Shown here piece after piece: positions 9,172 to 17,268 of a stretch of 64,000 nt of DNA (the first letter of the stretch is position 1; each line of letters opens with the position of its first letter). Source of the stretch: JAXGXT01 sp040772665 (GTDB lineage: Bacteria; Bacillota; Clostridia; Lachnospirales; Anaerotignaceae); assembly GCA_040772665.1 (NCBI GenBank), contig JAXGXT010000005.1:124001-188000 (forward strand), written 5' to 3'. The translations under genes were made by a program, and so were the position numbers. The notes beneath the pieces are model-generated. The model saw only the letters and a list, made by a program, of their open reading frames with translations. It had not been told where the DNA came from and ran no database searches.

Positions 9172-9221
9172 CTATATGAAAACTTAACAGCATTATTATT
9201 AAATTTTTATTATATTTGTTT

Positions 9222-10463
9222 TTATTTAATAACCTTTCTTATCATATCAAACTCATTAATTTTTTTAGGAAATTTAATCCTTAAAATTTGCTGTGGGTGA
9301 GGTGCCGATTGTATGGGAACTCCAAATTCATCCTGCATTTCTTCTACAATCATTGTCCAAGGCTCACCTTTGGCAGGAAGTATCTCTATTTCATCCCCCA
9401 CCTCAAACTTATTTCTTTGCATAACAACTGCAAAGCCTGTTTCTTCTTTATAGCTTTCCGTTACAATTCCTACAAAGTCATATCCTCTTATGTAAGAATT
9501 ATTTGCATAAACCTGCTGTTCTCCATCAGGTTTTCCATAATAAAATGCTGTTGTATATTCCCTGTGGCTTGCTTTAGAAACCTCTGAAATATAATGTTCA
9601 AGCTTGCTTTCATATAATTTAGGATCTTTTAAATAATCATCTATAGCTTCTCTGTAAGCTTTTATAACAGTTCCCACATAAAAAGGTGTTTTCATTCTTC
9701 CCTCTATTTTAAAGCTTTTAATACCTGCATCTATAAGGTCCGGAATGTGGGCAATCATGCACAAATCTTTGGAATTATATATATATGCTCCTCTTTCGTT
9801 TTCCTCCACAGGCATATATTCTCCCGGTCTTGTTTCTTCAACAAGATGATATTTCCAGCGGCATGGGTGAGAACATTCTCCTTTATTTGCATCTCTTCCG
9901 CTTAAATAGTTGCTTAATAAACAGCGTCCCGAATAAGAAATGCACATGGCCCCATGAACAAAAGCTTCAATGTCCATATCTTTAGGGCAGTTATCACTTA
10001 TTTCTTTTATTTCCTTAAGAGAAAGCTCTCTTGCAACAACAACTCTTCTTGCGCCAAGATTATACCACATTTGTGCACTTTTATAGTTTGTGTTGTTTGC
10101 TTGTGTGGAAACATGAATTTCCATATTGGGAACAGCTTCTTTTGCAACAGAAAACACTCCCAAGTCTGATATTATAAGAGCATCGGCACCTATTTTTTCA
10201 ATTTCTTTAAAATATTCTGCCATTCCTTGAAAATCCTCGTTATGAGCATAAATGTTGGCAGTAACATAAACCTTTACACCATGCTCATGGGCAAACTTTA
10301 TGCCTTCCTCCATTTTAGAAAAATCAAAATTTTTGGCTTTGGCACGAAGTCCGTAGGCTTCACCGCCTATATAAACTGCGTCCGCCCCATAAAGCACCGC
10401 AATTTTAAGTTTCTCTAAATCTCCCGCCGGAGCAAGAAGTTCTATTTTTTTATCAATCATCAT
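9222..10463 (-). CDS. trhP: Peptidase U32 family protein, tRNA uridine-34 hydroxylation protein TrhP
   Basis: Member of the U32 family; in bacteria the YegQ/YrrN/YrrO branch is required for prephenate-dependent 5-hydroxyuridine at tRNA wobble position 34. The 413-residue protein has the U32 signature EAFVHGAMCISYSGRCLLS (~175-195) followed by further cysteines in GECSHPCRW, plus IHVSTQANNTN. It directly follows and overlaps the methyltransferase gene trmR by 11 bases. Bacillus has two such genes (yrrN, yrrO) after yrrM; here only one is seen, of YrrO-like length. Start at 10463 has AAGGAG 6 bases upstream; the next codon is also ATG. Confidence 0.85.
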   Translation of the reverse strand: MMIDKKIELLAPAGDLEKLKIAVLYGADAVYIGGEAYGLRAKAKNFDFSKMEEGIKFAHEHGVKVYVTANIYAHNEDFQGMAEYFKEIEKIGADALIISDLGVFSVAKEAVPNMEIHVSTQANNTNYKSAQMWYNLGARRVVVARELSLKEIKEISDNCPKDMDIEAFVHGAMCISYSGRCLLSNYLSGRDANKGECSHPCRWKYHLVEETRPGEYMPVEENERGAYIYNSKDLCMIAHIPDLIDAGIKSFKIEGRMKTPFYVGTVIKAYREAIDDYLKDPKLYESKLEHYISEVSKASHREYTTAFYYGKPDGEQQVYANNSYIRGYDFVGIVTESYKEETGFAVVMQRNKFEVGDEIEILPAKGEPWTMIVEEMQDEFGVPIQSAPHPQQILRIKFPKKINEFDMIRKVIK

Positions 10464-11139
10464 TAAATTCTCCTTCAACAGGCACATATTCCTTTATTTT
10501 ATGACAAAGCACAACTCCGTCACCAATTGGTATAATTGTGCTTTCTAAGCAATCAAGATGAGAAATGTCCCAAAGAAAATTTCTCATTCTTTTATGAATT
10601 GTTCTTTGCCTTCTTGGAATTGAAAATCTTGATTTGGCTATATCTCCGTTTTGAAGAACATCATCAGCAATCAAAATTCCCCCCACAGGCAAAAGCCTTA
10701 AAATTTCAGGCAGAAATTGTGCATACTGTCCTTTTGCCGCATCAAGAAAAACAACATCATAAGGGCCGCTAAGCTTTGGCAAAACATTTGCGGCATCATC
10801 CTCTATGATTTTTATAGTATCTTCAAGACCCATTCTTTTTATGTTTTCACGGGCACTTTTAAGCATAATTTCATATCTGTCAATTGTTGTTACATGCCCG
10901 CCTTTTTGCAGATGCCTTGAAATAAGACCTGCAGAAAAAGCAACTGCTGTTCCAATCTCCAAAACTTCTTTCGGTTTTTTTATAGAAAGAATTGTGCTTA
11001 AAAATCTTGCCACTTCATGGGGAATAATGGGAACATTGGCTTCGTTTGCTTCTTCTTGTATTTCCCCTAAAACACCGTCATATTTAGGTTGAATAAGCCT
11101 TAAATATCCATGCAAATATTCATCTGTAACATATTTCAT
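10453..11139 (-). CDS. trmR: O-methyltransferase, probable tRNA 5-hydroxyuridine methyltransferase TrmR
   Basis: Class I SAM-dependent O-methyltransferase of the COMT-like family, 228 residues. SAM-binding VLEIGTAVAFSAGL (~60-73) and metal/catalytic DVVFLDAAKGQY and LIADDVLQNG are visible. The gene order mltG-trmR-trhP is the same as yrrL-yrrM-yrrN/O in Bacillus, where YrrM (TrmR) methylates ho5U34 to mo5U34; this context, more than sequence alone, is why I prefer TrmR over a generic catechol-type enzyme. Ribosome-binding site AGGAG is 6 bases from the ATG. Confidence 0.8.
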   Translation of the reverse strand: MKYVTDEYLHGYLRLIQPKYDGVLGEIQEEANEANVPIIPHEVARFLSTILSIKKPKEVLEIGTAVAFSAGLISRHLQKGGHVTTIDRYEIMLKSARENIKRMGLEDTIKIIEDDAANVLPKLSGPYDVVFLDAAKGQYAQFLPEILRLLPVGGILIADDVLQNGDIAKSRFSIPRRQRTIHKRMRNFLWDISHLDCLESTIIPIGDGVVLCHKIKEYVPVEGEFNDD

Positions 11140-11148
11140 ATTTTTCTC

Positions 11149-12231
11149 CTAATTGTTAAAATTATCTTGATACTCTTTTTTTGCCTTTAAAAACTCGTCG
11201 TAGGTTTCTGTAAAAACATGTTCTCCGCTTCCCCTTTGTTTCACAACATAATAAATATATTTGTTATTTTCAGGGTTAACAGCCGCCTTTATTGCTTCAT
11301 CTCCAGGGCTGCAAATAGGGCCTATTGGAAGTCCCTTGTTTTTATATGTGTTATAAGGAGAATCCACTTCCAAATCTTTATGTGTCACAACTTCGTTTCT
11401 TGTGGAAAGAGCATACTGAACTGTGGAATCAATCTGTAAAGGCATTCCCTCTTTAAGGCGGTTATATATAACTCCTGCCGCCCTTTCTCTTTCTTCGGGA
11501 ACTTGAATTTCACTTTCAATAAGGGATGCAACTATAACAATTTCATCGTAGGTATAGTCTAAGCTTGAAGACTTTATAATATTTTCATAAGAAATCTCAA
11601 ATCTGTCTAAAAACTTTTCTATTATTTCGTGAGCTGAAACATCTTTAGGAAAATCATATGTTGCAGGAAAAAGATAACCCTCCAAATAGTTTTCACGTTT
11701 TGGAACATCCTTTAAAAATTCGTAATCAAAAACACCATTATTCATTTCATCAAAAAATTCTTCCGAACTTATAAGCTCTGCTTCTTCCAACGCCTGAGCA
11801 ATTTTATTTGTGGTATACCCTTCAGGAATGGTAACTTTAATGGTTTGTGCGTATGTAACACCGCTTTGAAGAATTTTCATTATTTCCTCATCTGAAAGAC
11901 CTTTTTGCAATGAATATTTTCCATGACGGTATGTTCCGTCATAGCCGCCCATTTTACTTGTAAGTCTAAAAGATACAACGCTTTCAATCAAGCCGTTTTC
12001 TTTTAAAACTTCAGCTATATCCTGTGTTGATGAGCCTGATTCAATTACAATATGAACTTCTTCACCAAGGGTTTCGTTGTTATTTTCTGTTTGAGATGTA
12101 AGCCCTTTGCCTATATTAAAGGCAAAACTAAATGCCTTATAAAGGAAAAAACAAACTAAAACAGCACATAAAATATAAATAATTATAACAGGAAAACCTT
12201 TTCTTTTCTTTTTAATCCTTCTTTTTGACAA
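11149..12231 (-). CDS. mltG: Endolytic murein transglycosylase MltG
   Basis: Membrane-anchored YceG-family lytic transglycosylase that cleaves nascent glycan strands and so sets their length. A basic N-terminus (SKRRIKKKRK) and one transmembrane helix (~14-38) precede a LysM-like region and the YceG catalytic domain, with the conserved glutamate in VASLIESE (about Glu239), then ERAAGVIYNRL, LQIDSTVQYAL and GPICSPGDEA. The start is a TTG, with AAAGGA 9 bases upstream; no better in-frame start is visible. It is the first gene of the mltG-trmR-trhP unit, with its own upstream promoter. Confidence 0.93.
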   Translation of the reverse strand: MSKRRIKKKRKGFPVIIIYILCAVLVCFFLYKAFSFAFNIGKGLTSQTENNNETLGEEVHIVIESGSSTQDIAEVLKENGLIESVVSFRLTSKMGGYDGTYRHGKYSLQKGLSDEEIMKILQSGVTYAQTIKVTIPEGYTTNKIAQALEEAELISSEEFFDEMNNGVFDYEFLKDVPKRENYLEGYLFPATYDFPKDVSAHEIIEKFLDRFEISYENIIKSSSLDYTYDEIVIVASLIESEIQVPEERERAAGVIYNRLKEGMPLQIDSTVQYALSTRNEVVTHKDLEVDSPYNTYKNKGLPIGPICSPGDEAIKAAVNPENNKYIYYVVKQRGSGEHVFTETYDEFLKAKKEYQDNFNN

Positions 12232-12287
12232 AAATATCAGTCCTTTTTAAAAGTAAAATATACAAAAACAGCTTTATTTACTTTTTT

Positions 12288-12316
12288 ATTATACATTCTA
12301 AAAATGTATTTAACAA
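12288..12316 (-). promoter_or_regulatory. Sigma-A type promoter of mltG-trmR-trhP
   Basis: TTGTTA (12316-12311) and TATAAT (12293-12288) with a 17-base spacer on the minus strand, about 50 bases upstream of the mltG start. Confidence 0.65.
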
Positions 12317-12431
12317 TATGCTTTAGAATTATTTAAACAATAGTATTTTCTAAAAGACTTATAATTAAAGATAAAATAAAAAATATGGTCAGAGAACATA
12401 AAATTCATATGCTATACTTAATTTCAAGCAT

Positions 12432-12470
12432 AAAAAAATCCTTACAGGCTTTCCACCCGCAAGGACTTTT
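12432..12470 (-). terminator. Intrinsic terminator of the nudF-lysA-LUD unit
   Basis: Minus-strand hairpin with arms TCCTTGCGGG and GCCTGTAAGGA (imperfect in the middle) followed by seven T. It lies 4 bases after the LUD gene stop. Confidence 0.85.
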
Positions 12471-12473
12471 TAC

Positions 12474-13118
12474 TTAAAATCCTAATTCTTCATCAACAAG
12501 AATAACATGCATTCTGTCTTTAATTTTTGAATGTCTAATTATGTTTATACTACAGCATATGCACTCATCAACATTACAGTTATGACAAACACCATCAAAA
12601 CGACATGGTGTTTTAATGTCAAAACGAAAACTGTTTAAAGGTGCCGCTGTTGACCTTGCTCTTTTAACAGCACTTTCAAGATCTTGTGTAACCTTGTTTA
12701 AGCCTGCAACCAAAAGAACATGCTTGGGCCCGAATGTAATTGCGGCAACACGATTTCCAAGTCCGTCAACATTTACAATATGCCCGTCTTCCGATATGGC
12801 ATTTATGCCTGCAAGAAACCAGTCTGCAAAAAAAGCATTTCTCATTCCCTCGTTAAGTTTTTCCGAAGATTCAGCAGTATCTCTGTCAAAAACATTATAA
12901 TTTCCGTCAATAAGCTTTTGTGTAAGCCCCATATCTCTTATTGCCATTCCGCCGCCCCATGTTACAGAGCTGTTTTCTTTAATAAGCTCAAGGGCTTTTG
13001 CATTTGCTTCTTCAATTGTTTTACAAAAATAACCTGTTATATTTCTTTTGTCAAGGGATTTTATAATTTTTTCAGCCAATGCTTTATTTCTTGCCCCTTT
13101 TATTTCTGCTGTAGACAT
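12474..13118 (-). CDS. LUD domain (LutC/YkgG-like) protein with C-terminal cysteine cluster
   Basis: The 214-residue protein matches the LUD fold seen in lactate-utilisation proteins: SVTWGGGMAIRDMG (~51-64), TAESSEKLNEGMRNAFFADWFL region and VDGLGNRVAAITFGPKHVLLVAG (~117-139). After it comes a cysteine cluster, Cys172, 178, 181, 186, 188 and 189, that could bind metal or an Fe-S cluster. It is a stand-alone LUD protein without lutA/lutB neighbours, and its ATG shares a base with the lysA stop (TAATG). The role is unknown; a redox function is an inference from the cysteines. Confidence 0.8.
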   Translation of the reverse strand: MSTAEIKGARNKALAEKIIKSLDKRNITGYFCKTIEEANAKALELIKENSSVTWGGGMAIRDMGLTQKLIDGNYNVFDRDTAESSEKLNEGMRNAFFADWFLAGINAISEDGHIVNVDGLGNRVAAITFGPKHVLLVAGLNKVTQDLESAVKRARSTAAPLNSFRFDIKTPCRFDGVCHNCNVDECICCSINIIRHSKIKDRMHVILVDEELGF

Positions 13119-14395
13119 TATTTTTCCTCCTTGTTTTTCAATGAAATTTGTTGTCTTGTAATATCTTCCAAAGTATCTCTTTTTCTTATTAAAACAACCT
13201 CATTGTTTTCACGAATAAGAACTTCGGCAGGTCTTAATCTGCTGTTATAATTAGAACTCATAACATGTCCGTAGGCTCCTGCGTCAAGAACACAAAGCAA
13301 ATCTCCTTCAAAGATTTCAGGCAATGCCCTATCCTTTGCAAGAATATCTCCGCTTTCACAGATGTTTCCAACTATTGTTACAACTTCACCTTTTTCGCTT
13401 TTTTTATCGTCTTTTCTAAAAATCTCAACTCCGTGGTAGCTATTATATATAAGCGGCCTTTGAAGAACATTAAAACCTGTGTCACAGCCTATAAATTTTC
13501 TTCCGCAGTTAGTTTTTACAGTATGAACTGAAGAAAGAATAACACCGCACTCTGCAGAAATGTAGCGTCCCGGTTCTATGCGAAATGTTACTTCCTTACC
13601 ATATTCTTCAACAAAAGCATAAATAGCTTTATCAATGCGGCGTCCTAAATCTTCAAGGTCAAGAGGCGGTTCATTCTCTTCTTTATTATAGGGTATGCCA
13701 AAACCACCGCCCATGTCAATAAACTTCAGGTTTTCAAACTGTTTGGCAATTTCAAGAAGTGAATCCACACTTTTGACAAATGCTTCACCTGTCATAAAAA
13801 GCGAACCTATATGCTGATTAATTCCAATAAGTTTTAAGTCATACTTTTTTAAAATTTTCTTTACATCATCAACAAGCTCTGCATCAACACCAAACTTTGT
13901 GTCTTTTCCCGCCGTTACAACTTTTTCACTATGCCCTGCCCCAACTCCCGGGTTAAAACGCACTGCAATTTCACCGCCGGGGTTAAGCTTTCCGTATTGC
14001 TCAAGCTGTGAAAGAGAATCTGCACTTACAGTAACTCCTTTATCAATTGCATACTGCATATCTTCTTTTGAAACATTATTGCATATATAGAAAATTTCAT
14101 TAGGCTTAAAACCTGCCATAAGCTCAATATGAATTTCCCCGGGGCTGACAGCATCAGCTTCAAGACCTTCACTTTTTATAATTTCAAGAAGTGCAAGGCT
14201 GCTGTTTGCCTTTGCGGAATAATCAACAACAAAATGAGGGTACGTTACAAGCTGTTTTAAATCTCTGCATTTTTCTCTAAGAATTTTTTCATTATACACA
14301 TAAAGAGGTGTTCCATATTTTTCAGCCAGTTCAACCGCATTTATTCCTTGAAAAAAATTAAGGCTGTCGGTTACTTTTGTATAAACCTTTTGCAT
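13118..14395 (-). CDS. lysA: Diaminopimelate decarboxylase
   Basis: PLP enzyme converting meso-diaminopimelate to lysine. The 425 residues contain the PLP lysine in YSAKANSS (Lys62), INQHIGS (~192-198), the glycine loop DMGGGFGIPY (~227-236), EPGRYIS and the active-site cysteine in NICESGDIL (Cys346), then LDAGAYG. The fold type III barrel and C-terminal beta domain are complete. Upstream is a nudix gene at 30 bases; downstream it is coupled to a LUD gene. I see no lysine riboswitch or T-box in front, so control is probably not by those means at this site. Confidence 0.95.
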   Translation of the reverse strand: MQKVYTKVTDSLNFFQGINAVELAEKYGTPLYVYNEKILREKCRDLKQLVTYPHFVVDYSAKANSSLALLEIIKSEGLEADAVSPGEIHIELMAGFKPNEIFYICNNVSKEDMQYAIDKGVTVSADSLSQLEQYGKLNPGGEIAVRFNPGVGAGHSEKVVTAGKDTKFGVDAELVDDVKKILKKYDLKLIGINQHIGSLFMTGEAFVKSVDSLLEIAKQFENLKFIDMGGGFGIPYNKEENEPPLDLEDLGRRIDKAIYAFVEEYGKEVTFRIEPGRYISAECGVILSSVHTVKTNCGRKFIGCDTGFNVLQRPLIYNSYHGVEIFRKDDKKSEKGEVVTIVGNICESGDILAKDRALPEIFEGDLLCVLDAGAYGHVMSSNYNSRLRPAEVLIRENNEVVLIRKRDTLEDITRQQISLKNKEEK

Positions 14396-14425
14396 TAAAT
14401 TATGCTCCTTTCAAATTCTGTAAAC

Positions 14426-14962
14426 TTATTTATAATTTTCTAAATATTCTTTATAAGCAAAAATTCCGGCCATGGTTTTAACGTCTTGAATGTTTCCGTT
14501 AAAAATCATTTTTAAACTTTCCGAAAGGCTGTATCTTTCAATTTCAATAATTTCGTCAGGGTCAGGGTTAAGAGTTCCCTCTTCAAGATTTTCAGCAATA
14601 TAAAAAAATACCTTTTCTGTACAAATTCCTATTGCCATATACACACTGTTTATAAAAAACATGTTACTGCATCTATAACCGATTTCTTCTTCCAATTCTC
14701 TGCTGGCAGCCTCCATTGGGTCTTCATTTTTTTCAATCATTCCAGCAGGGATTTCAAGCATCATGCTTTTAGAAGCATGGCGGTATTGCCTTACAAAGAT
14801 TATTTTTCCCTCTTTATCAATAGGAACTATTGCCGCCGCATTTCCTCTTACAACATTTTCTCTTGTGGCAACATTTCCGTTTGGAATGAGTATTTTATCA
14901 CTATATACATTTAAAACTTTTCCCTTATAAACAAGGTTGCTTTCTATAACTTCATATTCCAC
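14426..14962 (-). CDS. nudF: NUDIX hydrolase, ADP-ribose pyrophosphatase type
   Basis: Hydrolyses ADP-ribose or related nucleoside diphosphate sugars. The nudix box is complete: G at the start of GMIEKNEDPMEAASRELEEE, then IGY, matching GX5EX7REUXEEXGU (~74-96). Length of 178 residues and the preceding VRQYRHASKSMMLEIPAG are typical of the NudF/YqkG group. It starts at a GTG with AAGGAG 7 bases upstream. The gene lies just upstream of lysA on the same strand and may share its transcript. Confidence 0.88.
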   Translation of the reverse strand: MEYEVIESNLVYKGKVLNVYSDKILIPNGNVATRENVVRGNAAAIVPIDKEGKIIFVRQYRHASKSMMLEIPAGMIEKNEDPMEAASRELEEEIGYRCSNMFFINSVYMAIGICTEKVFFYIAENLEEGTLNPDPDEIIEIERYSLSESLKMIFNGNIQDVKTMAGIFAYKEYLENYK

Positions 14963-14985
14963 AATATCACTCCTTAGGATAAAAT

Positions 14986-15015
14986 AAGGAGAACATATTT
15001 AAAAATGTTCTCCTT
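14986..15015 (-). terminator. Intrinsic terminator after the aspartate aminotransferase gene
   Basis: Perfect 11-bp palindrome AAGGAGAACAT / ATGTTCTCCTT with an 8-base loop, 5 bases after the stop, followed on the minus strand by ATTTTAT. Confidence 0.75.
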
Positions 15016-15020
15016 GTTTT

Positions 15021-16217
15021 TTACTCAATTTCCTTAACAAATTCTTCTAATCTATCCATTCCTTTTTTTATGTTTTCCATAGAACAAGCATATGAAATAC
15101 GAATATAATCAGGCATAGCAAAATCTGCACAAGGAACAAGGGCAACCATTTTTTCCTCAAGAAGAAGCTGAGCAAAATCAGCGGCTGAATTTATTTTTCT
15201 GCCTTTATGGCTTTTGCCGTATGTTTTTGAAACATTAATAAAAAGATAGAATGCTCCTTCGGGTTTTAAAGCTGAAATAAGAGGTATGTTTTCTTCTCTT
15301 TCATAAATATAGTCGCAACGTCTTGAAAATTCAAGACGCATATCTTCAACACAATCCTGCGGGCCAAGAAGAGCGGCAACTGTTGCTTTTTGGGCAATAG
15401 AGTTAGCATTTGATGTCATATGGCTTTGAACAGAGCCAATAACCTTTGCAATTGCAGGAGGACAAGCCGCATAGCCTATTCTCCAGCCTGTCATGGCATA
15501 TGTTTTTGAAACACCGTTAACAACTATTGTTCTGTCATATATTTCTTTGCCTAAAGAGGCAATGCTTATATGCTTTTTGTTTGGATTATATATAAGCTTT
15601 TCATATATTTCATCAGACACAACAAAAAGATCTCTCTCCACAGCAAATTCCGCAACAACTTTTAAATCTTTTTCATCTGCAATCATTCCCGTTGGGTTTG
15701 AAGGCGATGTAACAATTATAGCTTTTGTTTTATTTGTATAAACCGCCTCAAGCTGTTCTTTTTCAGGCATAAAATTGTTTTCGCTTTTTGTATATATAAT
15801 AACAGGAACACCGCCTGCAATTTCAACCATAGCAGAATAGCTTAACCAATAAGGAGCAGGTATTATAACTTCATCACCTTCATTTAAAAGTGCTAAAAAA
15901 GCATTGGAAACAGAGTGTTTTGCACCGTTTGAAATAATAATTTGGCTAGGATCATATTTAAGTCCGTTATCATCAAAAAACTTTTTACAAACAGCTTTTC
16001 TAAGCTCTAAAGTTCCGTTTGAATCCGTATATCTTGTAACACCTTCATTAATAGCATCTATCGCCGCTTTTCTAATATGTTCAGGTGTGTCAAAATCAGG
16101 CTCTCCAATTGAAAAGCTAATCACATCATTACCAGCCGCCCTAAGTTCTGCTGCTTTTGCAGTAATAGCAAGAGTGCTTGAGGGCTTAATTCCAAGTGCT
16201 CTTTTAGATAATTCCAT
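15021..16217 (-). CDS. Pyridoxal phosphate aminotransferase, probable aspartate aminotransferase
   Basis: Class I aminotransferase of 398 residues, subgroup Ib type by its motifs. Visible are FSIGEPDFDTP (~35-45), SPSNPTGM (~171-178), SDEIYEKLIY and the PLP lysine in GVSKTYAMTGWRIGYA (Lys238). It most likely interconverts aspartate and oxaloacetate, which would feed PyrB and the DAP pathway, but this subgroup includes enzymes for other amino acids and prephenate, so the substrate is an inference. It is transcribed alone, between its own promoter and terminator. Confidence 0.88.
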   Translation of the reverse strand: MELSKRALGIKPSSTLAITAKAAELRAAGNDVISFSIGEPDFDTPEHIRKAAIDAINEGVTRYTDSNGTLELRKAVCKKFFDDNGLKYDPSQIIISNGAKHSVSNAFLALLNEGDEVIIPAPYWLSYSAMVEIAGGVPVIIYTKSENNFMPEKEQLEAVYTNKTKAIIVTSPSNPTGMIADEKDLKVVAEFAVERDLFVVSDEIYEKLIYNPNKKHISIASLGKEIYDRTIVVNGVSKTYAMTGWRIGYAACPPAIAKVIGSVQSHMTSNANSIAQKATVAALLGPQDCVEDMRLEFSRRCDYIYEREENIPLISALKPEGAFYLFINVSKTYGKSHKGRKINSAADFAQLLLEEKMVALVPCADFAMPDYIRISYACSMENIKKGMDRLEEFVKEIE

Positions 16218-16249
16218 TTATTTCATCCCCTTTGAAAATTTCAATTCTT

Positions 16250-16278
16250 ATTTTATAACAAAAACACAGCTTTTGCAA
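16250..16278 (-). promoter_or_regulatory. Promoter of the aspartate aminotransferase gene
   Basis: TTGCAA (16278-16273) and TAAAAT (16255-16250) with a 17-base spacer on the minus strand, 33 bases before the ATG. Confidence 0.55.
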
Positions 16279-16284
16279 TAAACT

Positions 16285-17208
16285 TTAACTCCATTGTGAA
16301 AAATAGCGTAAAAAATTGTTTTCTGCTATTTTAGCTGTGATATTTTCACCGTATTTTTTTTCTAAAGCACAAAAAAACTTAGTCATATCTTGAACTCCAT
16401 TTATTTCCGTCGGCATTTCATCTATTCCGTCAAAATCACAGCCAAGCCCAATATAATCCTCTCCAACTATTTTCATAATATAATCAATATGTTCTAAAAC
16501 ATTTTCAATAGCAGCATCATTATTTTTCGTTAAAAAGGATTTATACATATTTAAACCTATAATTCCGCCTTTTTGTGCAATTGCTTTCATCTGTTCATCT
16601 GTTAAATTTCTTTTTGTTTCAGTAACAGACCTGCTGTTGGAATGGCTTGCAAAAACTGGTTTTTCTGCAATCTTTATAACATCCCAAAACCCATCATCAT
16701 TTAAGTGAGAAACATCTACAAGCATATTAAGTTTTTCCATTTCCTTAACAACCTCTATGCCAAAGTCGGTCAAACCGCCCTCTCCTCCTGCACCGCAGCC
16801 AATATGGTTTTTATTATTCCATGTCAGCGTCATTGCTCTTACACCTTTTTCGTGTAGAGTATGGAGGTTTTTTATATTTCCCTCTAGGGCTTCGCCTCCT
16901 TCAACAGAAAGTATACCGCTTATTTTTCCCGCTTTTTTTGCCTTTAAAATATCATTGAAGGAATTAACATGGCTTATTAGGTTTTTGTTTAATTCAATCT
17001 GATTATAATAAAAATCGATTCTTTTAATAGTTTCCAAAAACGCATTATTATGATATTTTTTATCAAGCCAAATTGCAAAAAACTGTACGGGAGCATTGTA
17101 GTTTAAAAGCCTTTTAATATCAAGATGGAGTAAGTTTTCAAACATTCCCTCATTTCTTTCATATGCCTTTACCGCTGTGTCACAATGCATATCTGCAAAT
17201 GAATACAT
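16285..17208 (-). CDS. Membrane dipeptidase family metallopeptidase (M19)
   Basis: Renal-dipeptidase family zinc enzyme, 307 residues, cleaving dipeptides, often including D-residues. The metal and substrate motifs are in order: DMHCDT (~7-12), VEGGEAL (~100), DVSHLNDDGFWDV (~170), ASHSNSRSV (~190) and GLGCDFDGID (~256). No signal peptide or membrane segment is seen, so the bacterial protein should be cytosolic. AGAAGG lies 7 bases before the ATG. It sits between the aminotransferase and a YkvI-like transporter gene on the same strand, which would fit peptide or amino-acid use. Confidence 0.92.
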   Translation of the reverse strand: MYSFADMHCDTAVKAYERNEGMFENLLHLDIKRLLNYNAPVQFFAIWLDKKYHNNAFLETIKRIDFYYNQIELNKNLISHVNSFNDILKAKKAGKISGILSVEGGEALEGNIKNLHTLHEKGVRAMTLTWNNKNHIGCGAGGEGGLTDFGIEVVKEMEKLNMLVDVSHLNDDGFWDVIKIAEKPVFASHSNSRSVTETKRNLTDEQMKAIAQKGGIIGLNMYKSFLTKNNDAAIENVLEHIDYIMKIVGEDYIGLGCDFDGIDEMPTEINGVQDMTKFFCALEKKYGENITAKIAENNFLRYFSQWS

Positions 17209-17231
17209 ATTTTCACCTTCTAAATATAATT

Positions 17232-17257
17232 AGGGTGCGGAAGTAAATCCACACCCT
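17232..17257 (-). terminator. Hairpin after the YkvI-like gene
   Basis: Arms AGGGTGCGGA and TCCACACCCT pair with one mismatch, 12 bases after the stop. The minus-strand T-tract is poor (AATTATATTT), so termination is uncertain. Confidence 0.4.
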
Positions 17258-17268
17258 TTGTTTATAAT

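Noticed and set aside
12232..12431. Possible small RNA or gene in the gap before mltG
   Set aside because: Contains only the mltG promoter and AT-rich sequence; no ORF with a ribosome-binding site and no separate terminator.
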